Made by a program: the position numbers and the translations under genes
Part shown: one piece after another, positions 39,401-52,500 of the stretch
Layout of the letters: each line of letters opens with the position of its first letter
How positions within the stretch are numbered: position 1 is the first letter of the stretch
NCBI RefSeq assembly: GCF_964204645.1
Contig: NC_134029.1
Coordinates: 6,085,001-6,149,000 of the forward strand
DNA length: 64,000 bases
Reading direction: 5' to 3'
Source of the DNA: Tubulanus polymorphus
Taxonomy: Eukaryota > Nemertea > Palaeonemertea > Tubulaniformes > Tubulanidae
The notes under the pieces: model-generated
Told to the model about the DNA's origin: nothing
The model's database searches: none
The model's input: the letters and a program-made list of their open reading frames with translations, nothing else

Positions 39401-40101
39401 TTAAGTATAGTGTTCACTTCATCTGTTTAAACTCGTACTTAATCATAATTTTTGTCAGAAAAGAAAGTTTGACGAAGAATCTATTATAATTATCATACTA
39501 CCTCTGTAATCATTTCACTCTTATAAGAGAAAAATAGGTTGTGGGTTGTGATGAATTCGAAGTATTTTTACGTACCGATCACACTGAACTTTATTAGATA
39601 ATTCTTAGAGGTGAGGTGTAATCTAGACAATTCGATGATAAAAGATTCCAACCAACATTAGCGATGCTCTGTTTCGATTTTGGCCTTTGCAACCTTTTTA
39701 ATTGAATCGTAAGGAATCTGTCGATAATAAAGATTAACCAGATGCTTTATTCGCCAGTCGGCCACAAGTAGCCATAATTAGGCGAAATGAGTATATTAAA
39801 TAAAGGCGAATCATTCCCCCCCCAGACGATAGTTATTGCTATGTCTAGCCGAAACGTATGAAATCATTTCTAATCTATCTTAACTGGATGCAAAGCGCAT
39901 GTTTTTCACAGCGCTGTATTTTGGTATCCACTGTATACATGATATTTTAGATCCTTGTATTTAGGAAACGTAGATATTCAGCTTGCACCTGTTGTATATA
40001 TAGTTCCAAATGAGCCCACAGATTTAATCCACAACGATTTATAACTGTGTTTTTTTTTAATAGTTTAAAGCATACTGAATTTTAGAGGATCATCTTTGGA
40101 T

Positions 40102-43100
40102 ATGGAATTGTACAGATGGGCGCTATGCTTCGCGACGATCGCTTATCAATGCGAAATAGTACAGCCTGCAGCCAGAAAGCTGAAACGGTAAGTGACACCC
40201 ATGGACAGCGTGTCCACTTGTCGAAGAAATGGCGTCGGACGAACATGAAATCAGGCAATAATCCGGTTGACAAAAGAAAATATGCGTTGGTACAAACAAG
40301 ATTGTGCATATGTTTTGGCTGTAATCCTGGCGGTATAACAGATGGTTAAAGCCGGTGTTTTGTCGTTATATGTCCACAAAAATCGAATAGACATGTTGAA
40401 ATTGCTTGGATGATAGCGTGCTTACATTATTGACATACAATGTATATCATATATGCTGCGCTGTAAAGATGTGTCATTTTTTTCAACGCAGATCCGAACT
40501 GATGAAAGAACTTTTAAAACATTACGACAAATCCGTGGCCCCAAATTTCGACGACGGTAAGTTGTAAACCAATTAACATCCATTTTCGCTTCGCGCTATC
40601 AGCGATTGTTCAGTGTTCATTTGAACTGCTCTCACCTGACGTCAGCAAAAATCATGCATCGTACGAGAATTACGAGCTAAATTTCATTAGGAATTAGACG
40701 AGTTTTGGAATTCAGAGTATATAGTGAGGGTGCTAATTGATACGTCACAGTAATTGATTATTGCGAACATGTTCGTTTACGATCATCTATTTCCTTGTAT
40801 GTATCTTCCCGCAAGCGAACGCAAAACATAAAATACCATTTTGTCCAGAAAGTCATTATGTCCAGTCGATAGCCTTTCTTTTATTTCAGTAGTTTGCTTT
40901 CCAGTCGCCTAAGCAGTTTGTCGTTATTGGTTTTGACCACAGTGTGAAGCTCATAAATCCAATCTAAATAGACGAGCATAGTGCATGGATGAATGAATTG
41001 CATTCTCCACACGTCCCAAAAATCGCAGAAAATCATAGGAAACCCTCGTTTGCACTCAACGAGAATCTAACATACAAGATTGCTTTCAAGCATTTTTGTC
41101 AAGATATTTCCCAAGACTGCGATTAACGTATTCTTATCATTAATTCAGATGAGGCTACCGAGGTCTTGGTAAATATATTGGTAGGAAGTATCGACTCAAT
41201 AAACGAAAGGACTATGGTACGTCTTCTAATCTGTGGTGGAGCTATTTTTAGACACACGCTTATCAACTTACTTAATGAACTGAGGAAGCAGGCCATCTTG
41301 GGCTGGGCATTACAGTTGTCTATTCTGAATTACAAAATCTCTGCGGGTTTAAGCCGAGCTTATATTGACATTTTGAAATTCTTTTTTTAAAGGATTACGA
41401 CATCTCGATATTTCTCAGACAGTCGTGGTTTGATAATCGTCTGAAGTTCGGCGATTTGATCAACGACACGATGTTAACGTTGGACGCCAGCATCATCAAA
41501 GATCTTTGGGTACCGGACACGTTCTTCACAAATGAAAAGTCGGGACATATTCACGACATCACCCTTCCGAATCGGCTCATCCGGCTGTACGAAGATGGTC
41601 GGATATATTACAGCACGAGGTCTTTGCGTTTCCCTTTCTTTTTCCATAAGATTGGCTGCTTAATTTTCCAATTTCCTTCGTAGCTAAGATTGACTTAGAA
41701 TCATTTGTTTCACTTGAAAGTTTTGTCACGTAAATGTTAATCAAACTGAATGCAAAAGAGAACCACGAACCACGTTTATCATTATCAGACTCAACATTTA
41801 TCATTCGAGTTTCAACAGTATACCGTGTATATTACCATTTTCAAGGCCGGTTTTCTGATTTTCGGTGCATAAAATCGCTCAGAACGTAAATAGAAATGTT
41901 GCTCATTTGATTCATTTTTTTGCAGAATCTCTATAACACTTTCCTGCCCGATGGTGTTGCACAAATTTCCAATGGATGTACAAAAATGCGTCTTGGCAAT
42001 TGAAAGCTGTGAGTTACTATAACAGTAATAATACCTTTATTTTCCCTCGAACTAAAACACGATTTTACAAACAAAGTATTTAAAAGAATACACGGGTACT
42101 ATCAAGTATGCTCATGAACGTTTTGACTGGGGGTAAAATCTACTCTATACATCCATCGTGATATTCATGTTATAATAAAAGGGTCTTAGTGTGCACATGA
42201 TGTTGTTCAATCGAAATGAATTTCAAGAAGCTGCCATTTGCCGTTTATACCATTTATTGATACGGTTCGGTTCAAAAGCTATGGATAAGGTATCTTAGCT
42301 ATAGACTCAGATACATGCGCATGATATTAGAGCAGATGTCAATAACATGGCACTTCATGTGAAATTCATATTTTCTATTCCGGCGAGTCACTGCCAACAA
42401 CGACGAGTGTACAATAATATATCTTCCGTGATACGTGATTGAAATGTCTGATGACGACCGTTTTTTCCAACGTTTTGCAGTTGCCTTTACCGAAGACCGC
42501 CTGGTGTTCAAATGGGCAGATGAAAACTCGATAGAAATCAACCCACACCTGGAATTTCCACAGTTTGATTTGATCGATGCCACCGCTACATCCGGATGCC
42601 AACGGAATTATTCGACAGGTGAGGTGATGTTTTTTTTTCATTACTGATACAGTTATAGGTTATCTACATTTTCTGACTTACACATCAGCAATATGGGAAA
42701 ATCAAGTAAAAACTAAATCTTGGTTGCAACTCATTCAGTCACTCAAATATTTTCACATTTCAGGGAGATTCAGTTGTCTTGAAGTTAACTTTACGTTGAA
42801 ACGTAACGTAGGATTTTACGTGTTCCAAACATACGTGCCCAGTTGTCTGATCGTAATGTTGTCGTGGGTGTCATTTTGGATACACGTGGACGCCATACCG
42901 GCTCGTATATCACTGGGCGTCATCACTATACTGGCTATGATCACTCAAACATCTGGGGTACAGCAATCCTTGCCCCGCGTGTCGTACGTCAAAGCCATCG
43001 ATGTCTGGATGTCTACGTGTTTGCTCTTCGTGTTCACTGCGCTTCTCGAGTTCGCCATCGTCAACGTCTACTCGAGAAAAGAGATAAAACAGCGAACGAA

Positions 43101-43697
43101 GAAAATATCTGCATCGCCGTCGAATGACGACACTTCGGTCAATGTGGTAATGTCCAACGTATATTTGCAATTCGTAATTAGTCCACTGAGGTTCTTAGGT
43201 GGTACATGTAATATTTCCCCGAGGTGCTCCTAATTGTCATTTAGTGGGGGAAAAATATCCACAGTTTAAACAAGGCTCTTCAAACACATACGTCTCTTAA
43301 TCAGTTATTCATCACGAGTTGCACAACTTGTGTGCAGTAACCGAACTACTTCAGGGCCTCGTTTACGTATCGGCACCCTCAGATTCTCAACGCGACGACA
43401 CCTAACTGATGAATCATGGATACAGTTGTGAATTTGAAATTTTTTCAGTAGTTTAAGTAGATCATGGTCTAATTTTCCATTTTTCAGATTTCATCTGGTA
43501 AAGAAAATATAGCTGACAATGATATTGCTAACAACAAAGAGGAAACGAAGGAGGTCTATATAACTGACCCAGCTGGTCGCGTGACAGCGCGCCGAATAGA
43601 TAGCCTTTCTAGGCAATGTTTCCCTGGTGTTTTTGCCATCTTCAACGTGGTATATTGGACCGTTTATTGCGTAGTTCGTGATGAGACATTCCGATGA
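40102..43697 (+). CDS. Cys-loop ligand-gated anion channel subunit (glycine receptor/GluCl-like), receptor 2
   Basis: Exons 40102-40187, 40492-40556, 41149-41216, 41393-41619, 41926-42008, 42481-42618, 42764-43146, 43488-43697 (1260 nt, 419 aa; phases 2,1,0,2,1,1,0 as in receptors 3 and 4). A signal peptide spans about residues 1-15. Loop D is FLRQSW (F80, R82), loop A WVPDTFF, loop E has S147 and R149. The Cys-loop is C156-C170, loop B is ESFAF, and loop C has a second cysteine pair, C216-C227, with Y220, T222 and F225. Pro-Ala-Arg (268-270) precedes M2, which has Ser at 2', Ile at 6' and Leu at 9'. M3 and a short cytoplasmic loop lead to M4 near the end. Nearly all residues that bind glycine in vertebrate receptors are present, so an amino-acid-gated chloride channel is likely. 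The exon 4 donor (GTCTTT) is weak but gives the conserved phase. Glycine, glutamate and other ligands cannot be told apart. Confidence 0.93.
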
Positions 43698-43845
43698 TTT
43701 TGGACAGCGAATTCTCGCGGGAGAAACCCTGAGAGACGAAATACCGAAGTGATCACGCGATTGAACAGCACCACACAACCGTTGTCATTCTATACATGAT
43801 ATATCACGCTAAAGTTCGCTTCTATCGTCACTGGAGACAGCATCC

Positions 43846-43869
43846 AAAAATCCTGCGAGTAGGATTTTT
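43846..43869. repeat. Hairpin after receptor 2
   Basis: AAAAATCCT, a 6-base loop and AGGATTTTT form a perfect 9-bp stem about 150 bases past the receptor 2 stop, probably within its 3' UTR. Confidence 0.45.
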
Positions 43870-44111
43870 GCGATTTTCGATACATCGCTGAGTGCAATTA
43901 GGATGATTTATACCCCGTTTAGTTGACCTTGCACTGCACACAAAACATCGGACAACATGCACTGACCTTGTGTATATTATGAATTATTGCATATAGTTAA
44001 ATGATAGAATTGTACAAAACAAGAATGTTATTGCAGTAGAAATAAGACTTTTTATTCAAAAAACTTATACTATACTATAATTGTTCACTTATATATATAT
44101 TTCACTTTTAG

Positions 44112-44281
44112 ATGACAGTTTTCGTGGGAATTCTTCGGAGTTGACTCTACGTTGTTTGAATAACATTAAAACGACGGGTGATGTCTATAAGAACGTCGAT
44201 TTCTTCATTAATAATTTCTACGGTAAAGACGACCGTCGCCAAATGGTCAAGACTTTTTACTCAGAACACACGGCATTCTAA
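44112..44281 (+). CDS. Candidate orphan 3'-terminal exon
   Basis: After a pyrimidine-rich stretch and TTTTAG, a 56-residue open segment runs to TAA at 44279-44281. It is rich in charged and aromatic residues (for example KNVDFFINNFYGKDDRRQ) and has coding-like composition. AATAAA follows 39 bases later. It would join an upstream exon ending in phase 1. The terminal exon of receptor 2 starts in phase 0, so this is not a simple alternative to it. No partner exons were found and no family is recognised. It could be an independent short gene starting at the ATG at 44081, or chance. Confidence 0.3.
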
Positions 44282-44319
44282 GATAATATACGTTAAAATG
44301 TATTCCCGAATAGCGATTT

Positions 44320-44364
44320 AATAAACGACTGTTGATACTCAAATTCCGTGAAAAGTCGTTTATT
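44320..44364. terminator. Inverted-repeat poly(A) signals (AATAAA on both strands)
   Basis: AATAAACGACT (44320-44330) and its exact reverse complement (44354-44364) flank 23 bases, so each strand carries AATAAA. It could end the transcript of receptor 2 (623 bases after its stop) or of the orphan exon, and could in principle serve a convergent transcript. Confidence 0.4.
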
Positions 44365-46672
44365 TGAAAGGGTTTTTGCGTATTTAACATGATATATCAC
44401 CCTTACCGATAGTTAACGCAATAAACATCACCATATAAGCGGGCATAAAGTACATCATGTTATTCAACAAATGTATAATCATTGGCAAAACTAGGCCAAT
44501 ATTCCGAAACCTTCACACCACTCATCCCTCAAATGACCTTCATCGAGGGTTTTTGGTTACGAGAACACGAAACACTTACCCAACAACATCTTCCTTCATG
44601 TGAAAATACACGGGAGCTGTGGATTTCGAATATTTTTATCTCTTGCGCTCCTCTGTTTTTCTTTTACATTACTGATAACGGTGACGCGTTGCTATCAATT
44701 TCGACGTCAATTTACGAACCCGCGGATATAACGAAGTACACGGCACTTATTTCGTTAACGGAACAAGGACGAGCGAAATTACGCATAACGAAAAATACCA
44801 GAAAGATCAGGGAGGATAAGAAATGTCAGACGTTTAGTTGTTGTATATGACAAGAGAACCAGAATGGACTTGAATTGCTTGACTCTGCTCCTGACGACTA
44901 TTACACAAGCTTCTCCGCATTGTTTATTGAATCGCCGAAAATTGATAGTTTTCGTATAAAGAATCAGGGATTGATATCTAAAAAACAAAAGATAGAAACT
45001 CTTTGCACTTCGAAATGGAACATAATTTTTTCTAAGTTGACCGATTTTGTCAGGTACAGTCTGTTGGCAGATATGGACAGCCTTTTACCAGTAGTCTTGG
45101 AGGCTTTGGCAATCGTTGTTGACCACAGCGGTGTCTCTATCGGGCAGGCAGGTACTCACGAGTGGTACTCGATTGAAACGATTTTAGCCTCCGCGATTGA
45201 ATCGAGATAAAATCTTAAAGGTAAGGTTAACAAGTGCACTGAGATCCGGACTACACGTGCCTGGTGGTTTCCACGCGATGTACCTCATTTTTCCATATAT
45301 GTAGAAAAAACCTCACCGCATTGTGAACGAAACCTTATTCGGTTCGTGTTCCAGTGAATAGCAGGAGCCGGGGAATGATTAATTGAAAACGATAATCAAT
45401 TCCCTTATAGAGGCCGTCACGGGCAAAATGTCGAGAATGCTGATATGAGGTTCCCATGTCATAATGAGCGCCGTGAAAAGGCTAAGTAGACGAAATACTA
45501 GACGGTATACACGATGAACGAAGAAGGACGTATAAGTAACCTGAATCAATCTTCAATTGCATCCACATCAGTATGGGTCCAGGCGGATCAAAACTAAGTA
45601 TCGCCCAATGGTGGCAGAGCGAACGCGTACGTGGCTTACATAATCAACAACCGATCTCGCTCGTCAATTCATTGGTTTGTTAGATTGGATGAACAATCCG
45701 AAAGATCTTGCCCAACGAGCCGATGAACGATGCTAAATGCGTACACTTAGTAAGCAACAAGTTGTAATATGTGAAAGCAGTTAAGGAGCCACTTGACGAC
45801 GTAAGAAAAACTGCTCGGTTACTTCCCGCGCGTTGCGAAGTTTCAGGGATAAGGTGTGTGAACTCGGCTGCACGACGACTGCACAGTTCAGACAAGCATT
45901 TAGCCGAGGTAAGTTCGATGTTTACCTATCATTTTCGAAAAGCGAATGAAAAATAAAACAAGTTACATAAGAGCAACTATTTTCATAGCTGTTATTTCAT
46001 ATCTGTGCTGTTATTCTGTATTTTTCCGCGCGTTATCTCGGCGCTAAATCCCGGGGATTGAACTTAAATATGTTAACACTATATGATAATTCATTAAAAG
46101 TTGGCTATTGTTAGCACCTGTTGGTTATGAATACGCTGGAGTTACGGCTTTATCATAATATACTAAATAATCACCTATTGGGATATCATATAGCAGTACA
46201 ATCCATTTTGCTTCAGTTAATAGCAAAATGATGTCAAAATATACTATAATTATCTATGAAGGCAAATGAATCCTCTAACATCAGCAATCTGTTGCAAATG
46301 CCGCTGATAGACAGGGCATGTCGTGCGGAATGTCAAATGTGGATTTAAGTGGCTGTTAAAATGTAATCAAAATTAATACTGCGAACAATATTCAAATTGT
46401 GTAAATCAATGGATATGGATGCTGACGAATAATCTAGCGGTAAGATAGTCATAAAATAACGGATGGTGGTGTCAATAAAATGATTTCCAAATTGCAACTA
46501 GTCTTAGCATTTAGAAATCCTTTTCATGTTATTTGAAATTGTCTCAGACAATCAAACGCCCATTTACAGACATGACTTCTAACGACTGACTGAGCTTCTC
46601 TAGATTTTTATATGGTAAATCAGTTCATTTACACATTCTTGTGTCAGATTTTAACTGACGCATTTCAGGCTC

Positions 46673-46816
46673 CAGGGCCCAGTTGCACAGTCGTGACTTA
46701 AGTCCGAAAGCGGTCTTAAATCTTAAGACTGGTCTTAAGTTGTTAGATTGGCTAAAGAACTAAGTTGGTCTTAGACTGGTCTTGAGTCTAAGCCACGACT
46801 ATGCAACCGGCCCCTG
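46673..46816. mobile_element. MITE with CAGGGGCCGGTTGCA-type ends
   Basis: The left end CAGGGCCCAGTTGCACAGTC mirrors the right end, whose reverse complement is CAGGGGCCGGTTGCATAGTC. The arms continue as GTGACTTAAG / GTGGCTTAGA. The interior is made of GGTCTTA/TAAGACC units. The length is 144 bp with no open frame. A target duplication was not resolved. Confidence 0.8.
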
Positions 46817-47401
46817 CTGATGCCAAGTAGTTTCCACGCAACTAATCGATTCAAACTTTATGTCTCGACCAATCTAATGAACTAGGGCCGGCAAATTGGC
46901 GATATAGATTAGAAAATAGACCTTTATAACGATTTACAACGAGGCCAGCCAATGACGGAAAACAAATACATAACTCGAATGTGGTTGATTGAGAATGATA
47001 ATCGTGCAGCTGTGCAGCGCGATGCCACGATCTATCACACGGAGTCATCGCGTCTCTATCGTCATTGTTTGAGGGATTATAACGTCGCAGACGATTATGC
47101 AGAAAACATTGTCATCTTTATTACGACTTCCAGTTTTTGTTTTTTTTTTATTCTCGTGAACGAAAATAGGACGTTGTTTATTCTCTGTCGAATCAAATGT
47201 ATTCCTAAATATGGAATAGCTTAATGTGCGCATTTTCGCTGAACGAAAACAGTACATATTTTCGAAGGTAATTTTTCAGAATGTTTTTACTTTTTTTCCT
47301 TAGTCTAAACTTGATATTGGAAAACGAGATTTTAAAATCGTCGGCATGATTTTTTTTTCCTGAAGTGTACAAATAATTTGAATTGGATCCTGAACATGTG
47401 A

Positions 47402-47526
47402 AATTGTGGAACTGGGTCTAGAACTGCAGAACGATAGGTCCTTATCTGTGGAACTGTGGAACTGGTTCTATAGAACTACGGAACTATAGGTCCTAAACTA
47501 TGGTACTGCAGAACTGGGTCTAGAAA
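47402..47526. repeat. Degenerate tandem repeat of GTGGAACTGGGTCTAGAACT units
   Basis: About three diverged units of roughly 42-52 bases. Each contains a TGGAACTGG.TCTA block and an AACTATAGGTCC block. The first block equals the terminal sequence of the short MITE family, so this may be a stack of element ends. Confidence 0.6.
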
Positions 47527-49546
47527 TGTGAGAAGTTTACCAATTCGTTCTCTTATCAACACTCGTAAAAGGACATGTCTCAATGAAAAACGTAAATCCT
47601 TTCCTATAATCATTTGTTTATAAGGAAGCAGATATAAAAAAGCAATCATTAACGTTTGATAAAAACACATTATCACTTTATCAAGGAAGTTTTCCCTGAT
47701 AATTCGTTCTTTTATCAAGTCTCAATGAAAAACGTTAATCATTTTCAATGTTGAAGTATACATTCGTTGTATCCAAGAAGATGAGTGAGAATGAACTATT
47801 TACTATAAATAATATGAGGGTAGTGATTGGCTTAGGTAGGACTCTTTTCGCTTGATCTTACGCAGCATAGGCCCTTTCTTAGCTTTGAGATCCACCACTC
47901 GAAAAGGAGTAAATGCCTAATGAATTTAGCGCAAGCATTGTTTTTTACCCTGAATAGAAGCGAAACTTTTTTTACGTGAGTGATATATATTTTCAATAGG
48001 CCTATATGCATCCAACAAATTCATCTTTATGCGTGAACCAAATCTCACCTAAATTGATATATAATACTATCGACGTTTGTCGTTGTCTTGGGAACGAGCA
48101 TTCATTCGTTTGCCAGACGTGTTTAATTCTCCGCGGTCGCGGCAAATTTGTCATGATTGCAATTTGAGATGTTTGACATCCGGAATCGAACGGAGATTCG
48201 ATCGTTAACTCGTGTTTGCGCCCCGTATTTGAACCGAACAAACGGGCGATGTTTGCGCGATGATCCGATCTCGAATATCTTCAAATGCATAATAATTAAT
48301 GATTGAATTACATGTATATTGTATGTAGAAGCTATAGAGACCAACTCCTTACCCATGTTCCCAGTGCAAGAGTTTATATTACCCTTTTCACCCGTTGCAC
48401 TTGAGCCGGCATTCGCTTGCACGGTCACAAAAAGCCGTCGCGACTAACGAGATAATCTCTATGAGTATACGGACCGTTCTAATGATTTGATTGGATCAAA
48501 TCTCTTGAATCAAATCAGTCTATAAGATGAGAAAGATCACAAAAACATATACATGACATACTAAGTGCTGCACAGCACATTTTAGACATGTTTTTACAGA
48601 TATGATGCAAAAAAGACATAATATGCAATGTTATATGGATGTAGAGATAGAATGTATGATATCAATGGAAAGAATTATATATTACTACAGAATTATTGAA
48701 TTTAGTCATGGTAATGCCGCCGGGCAGATCGTCATTTTCAATTCAATATGACTTATCCCATGTAGATTTGTAACACCTGTATTTAACAGCGTATGATGGG
48801 ACATTCAGCATTATATTACATATGTTTCCACTTTAACCACAGGCTGATTCTCCAGTACATTTTGCCACATGATTATTAACAACAACCTCTAGTCATCCAT
48901 TTCATTTATTGTCCCACAAAAAAGTATATTTTGCACAAAAAATTCATTCATTGTATCAAACAACAGATGGTATTGTTTTTATATCCAAATATACTTGAAT
49001 CGATTCAGCATTTTAATGATTATTGAATTTCTCGTTTGTGGCCGGATCCATCCGTCTCAAGTAAAACAAGTTACTGTTTGAATTCCAGTGTAGGTAGGTT
49101 TTCATGTTTGTTCAGTGTTAAGTAAACATAGCATCGTTCGCTTTTAGAAGAATACGCAATATACTTTGCTATATTCTAACCCGGTATTCTAACAACACGA
49201 TCGTTAATTTTTTTTGTCACGATTGATTTCAATCAATACCGCACGCTAGTTAGATCAGTAATTCGCCACTGGACTCAGTGGAGATCGTGCATCATCCTCA
49301 TTTCATGCTTGATGTTTAGAGTATTTCCCACTTCGTAGTTACAGTGATACGCTATATCGATTGACGAACTAAGAAAGAGTTTTCAATTGGGAACAGCTGA
49401 TTACGAAGGAGATACGTAATTCAGAACACTTTGTATATAGACCCAATTCGATATCTTATGTTAGAGATAAGCAAAAATATCTAATTCACCAGTTGCTTGT
49501 CTTTTTAACGATCGTTTTAGAGTCGGGGTAATCAATTCATGTGAAG

Positions 49547-52500
49547 ATGCGATGGGCTTTTGTGCTACAGTATGAGATGTGGGTGACACTTCTTCTTTCC
49601 GTCGTGGTCCATTTTACTTCCAGAAACAGTGTGTCTGCTCATCCTACAGCAAATGCAATGAAAAGGTAGGCTATTGACAATTTCATAACGTATATACGAT
49701 AGTTTTCCTTTGAATATCTATATGCATGAATTCAAATTAGATGTGTATTTTTTTTCTATTCAAAAATTGTCGCATCAAGCTGGCTAGCTAGACGTTATAT
49801 TTAGTTTATGCGCAATTCGGAAAACAATCAATCACCACAATTTTTCTGCAATGCCGCAGTATGCTTTAAATTGCAATCGTTACTTATGATGTTTGAGCAA
49901 CTAAAATTGGGTAGCTAGAGTAGTATGGAAAAAACTAAAAGCAGCCCGGAATAATTCATCAAATAACCAATTAATACCGAATGAGGCCTCTCGGCTTGTC
50001 CATTATCTTAATAAGGCAAACAAATCCAAATTAGATTATTGTTGCGTAAAAACTGTAGTGTAGATAAGTCGAGACTCGGTTGTTTTCATGATGACCGAAA
50101 CAGCTCGTTAGCGTATACTCTTAACTCTTATAGATGGATGGATAGAAAGTTATTGCAATCGCGCCCACCTGCAACTGCAGCTAACATTTGCGTGTTAGGT
50201 AAACCACGTGCGTTTTAACAACACATTTGATTAACCAGTTATCTCATACACGTACACATAGATATATAGAATTACTGTTTATTTCGGGATTTCATCTGGA
50301 ATTAAGCCCATTTAGCAGATTTCGAACATGAACACGTCACGTTTACACGTTCTCGTATCTCACATGAGATCTTAGCCGATATCAAGAAACACTTTGTTAC
50401 GAATTTACCGATTCATATCACCGCGCGCCTAACATTTAGCACACAATTTCACCTCTCTACGTGACGAGGTGAAACAGATAAAAGTAAATTATAGGGCGAC
50501 GTTGCGAAGGATCATCTCGATTCTTGCTTCGGACTCGTAGAATACGTGTTGTTTTTTTTAATTTTTAGATCGGAATTCCTGAAGAAGCTTCTGGTCGATT
50601 ACGACAGAAGGCTGCCTCCAAATATTGACACAGGTATATAGATGTAATTGTAAATAGTCAATTTTCTGAGAAACGTAACAACGTGAATACATGGAAATAT
50701 ATAATATATATATATATATTGACACAAAATAGTTATTAATCTGCCAAGAATATTACTGAAAATTCCTTTTATATTGAGAATACATTCGTGAAATTATTCT
50801 ACGTATTAGATTTTATTGTATATAAGACATATTTGCTATGTGACAGCACGTTCTACGGCACTGGAACACCGGGGCGTTGATTGATAAATATCTTCAAATG
50901 ATATGCTGCAATAATGGATGGAGTCAATGCGATATCGATGTAATTTATGGCCTGATTTTCTGATATCTACTTCCGACTGCTGCTTTTTTAATATATGCAT
51001 TAACTTGAAGTGAACTGGTATCACATATCAGAGGTCTTCCTATTTCTCGACCTCAAGTAGTTCTTCTGTCTATTTACAGACGAACCTACGATCGTTGATT
51101 GCTCCATTTTTGTAGTTAGTTTTGATTCTGTAAACGAAATGAATATGGTATGTACCATTTATTATAGTATAATCTTCGCAGTAGTAAGACCGTATGGAAT
51201 CCATGGTGCACAGACACGCGTTTACCGCGAGTCATTTAATAAATCCAAAAGTCAAATGCAAAACCAGACTCGTAAATATGATAGAATATACACAATATGC
51301 AATGGGAATTATTTTCTTTTAAAAGGAATCATACACACATGTAAGTAAATGTACAGAGTTGGACATGTTTGAGCGTTTGACTCTGAGAAGCCAGGTCGTG
51401 GGTTCAAACCCATTACCATGGTGTCTGATAGATGATTCCTGAGCGCCTATCGGCTGCTCGGGTGTTACTTCTCCCCAGGGAGAGATGACTGACAAATGGT
51501 TTTGAGTTTAGATTGGTGCTAATTATGGAAAATGACGTTGAACACTGTATCACAGTGAAAAATGAATAAATTACTATCAAATGGCTTTTCTAACGATGAT
51601 GATGTAAATATGGCAGCCGTCATTGAAAAAAATACATTTCTTTTCGTTACATGAAGGATTACTCAATGACGGTGTATATGCGACAATCCTGGATGGACCC
51701 GCGGCTTGATTTTCAACATCTCGTCAACGACTCGATGATAGCCGTCGACTCGACGATGATCGAAAAACTCTGGGTTCCCGATCTATATTTCCCGAACGGG
51801 AAAGGAGGAAACATACACACGATTACCGTGCCTAACAAGCTAATCCGTCTCTACGAAGATGGACGAGTTTTGTACAGTGTTAGGTGGGTTAAAAGCTCGT
51901 GTGATTGGAAATGATTGATTAGTGAAATCAAAATGATACAAGTGTCAAATATGTACAGTACTTCGATTACAAATTTAGAAAAAAAATCAATGCATTTATT
52001 TATGAATCCTTGGCAATTCTTGATTGCCATTCATAAAAAAGATGCTTAATATCAATGATTAAAAAGTGAACACATCTAATGATCGCGCGATTAGAATGTG
52101 ATAAATCTTTTTGTTTTTAGAAAATTTATTTGTCCTCTTCAGATTCGAAATTGCTAAATCCTACTTATGTGTTAACGTTAAACCCGGAAGTTTCACCCAA
52201 GAAATTCAATTGACTTCATAGAATTTAGTTGCCATTGGTAACTTTAATGTAAGCAAACATTAACGACGATAAATCGTAGCTTTATTCATGAACCCGAGTA
52301 CGCACTATGTTTAAGGCGGAAAATGGCGATAGGATTTTTTTCCAGAGCGGTTCTCGTGTTTAATCAATACTCATTAATTTTACAAATTTCGTTTAGCCGT
52401 CACGATACGTCCATTTTATCCAACAACTTAAAACGATTATCGCAAGTAGATTGTCAAATTTATCCAACGAATATCGCAATAGATTGTCAAAACAGGTTTG

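Larger units (their letters stand above)
35215..40101. other. Non-coding region between ankyrin gene and receptor 2
   Basis: Apart from a variant poly(A) signal, one MITE-like element and a short GTAAA repeat, I see no gene. The open frames here are 60-104 codons, overlap each other on both strands, and lack motifs. The right end holds the receptor 2 promoter and 5' UTR; an in-frame TAA at 40066-40068 bounds its frame. Confidence 0.5.
43698..49546. other. Region between receptors 2 and 3, largely non-coding
   Basis: It contains one possible 3' exon (44112-44281), a MITE, a degenerate tandem repeat and hairpins. Open frames at 44482-44850 (122 codons) and 44875-45210 (111 codons) follow each other in frame-shifted order. 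They lack recognised domains, so I do not call them. The right end holds the receptor 3 promoter; an in-frame TAA at 49529-49531 precedes its ATG. Confidence 0.45.

Noticed and set aside
44482-45210. Two adjacent open frames of 122 and 111 codons
   Set aside because: No domain, no signal for translation, composition near background. The GQAG string near the end of the second is a chance resemblance to the tubulin N-terminus.
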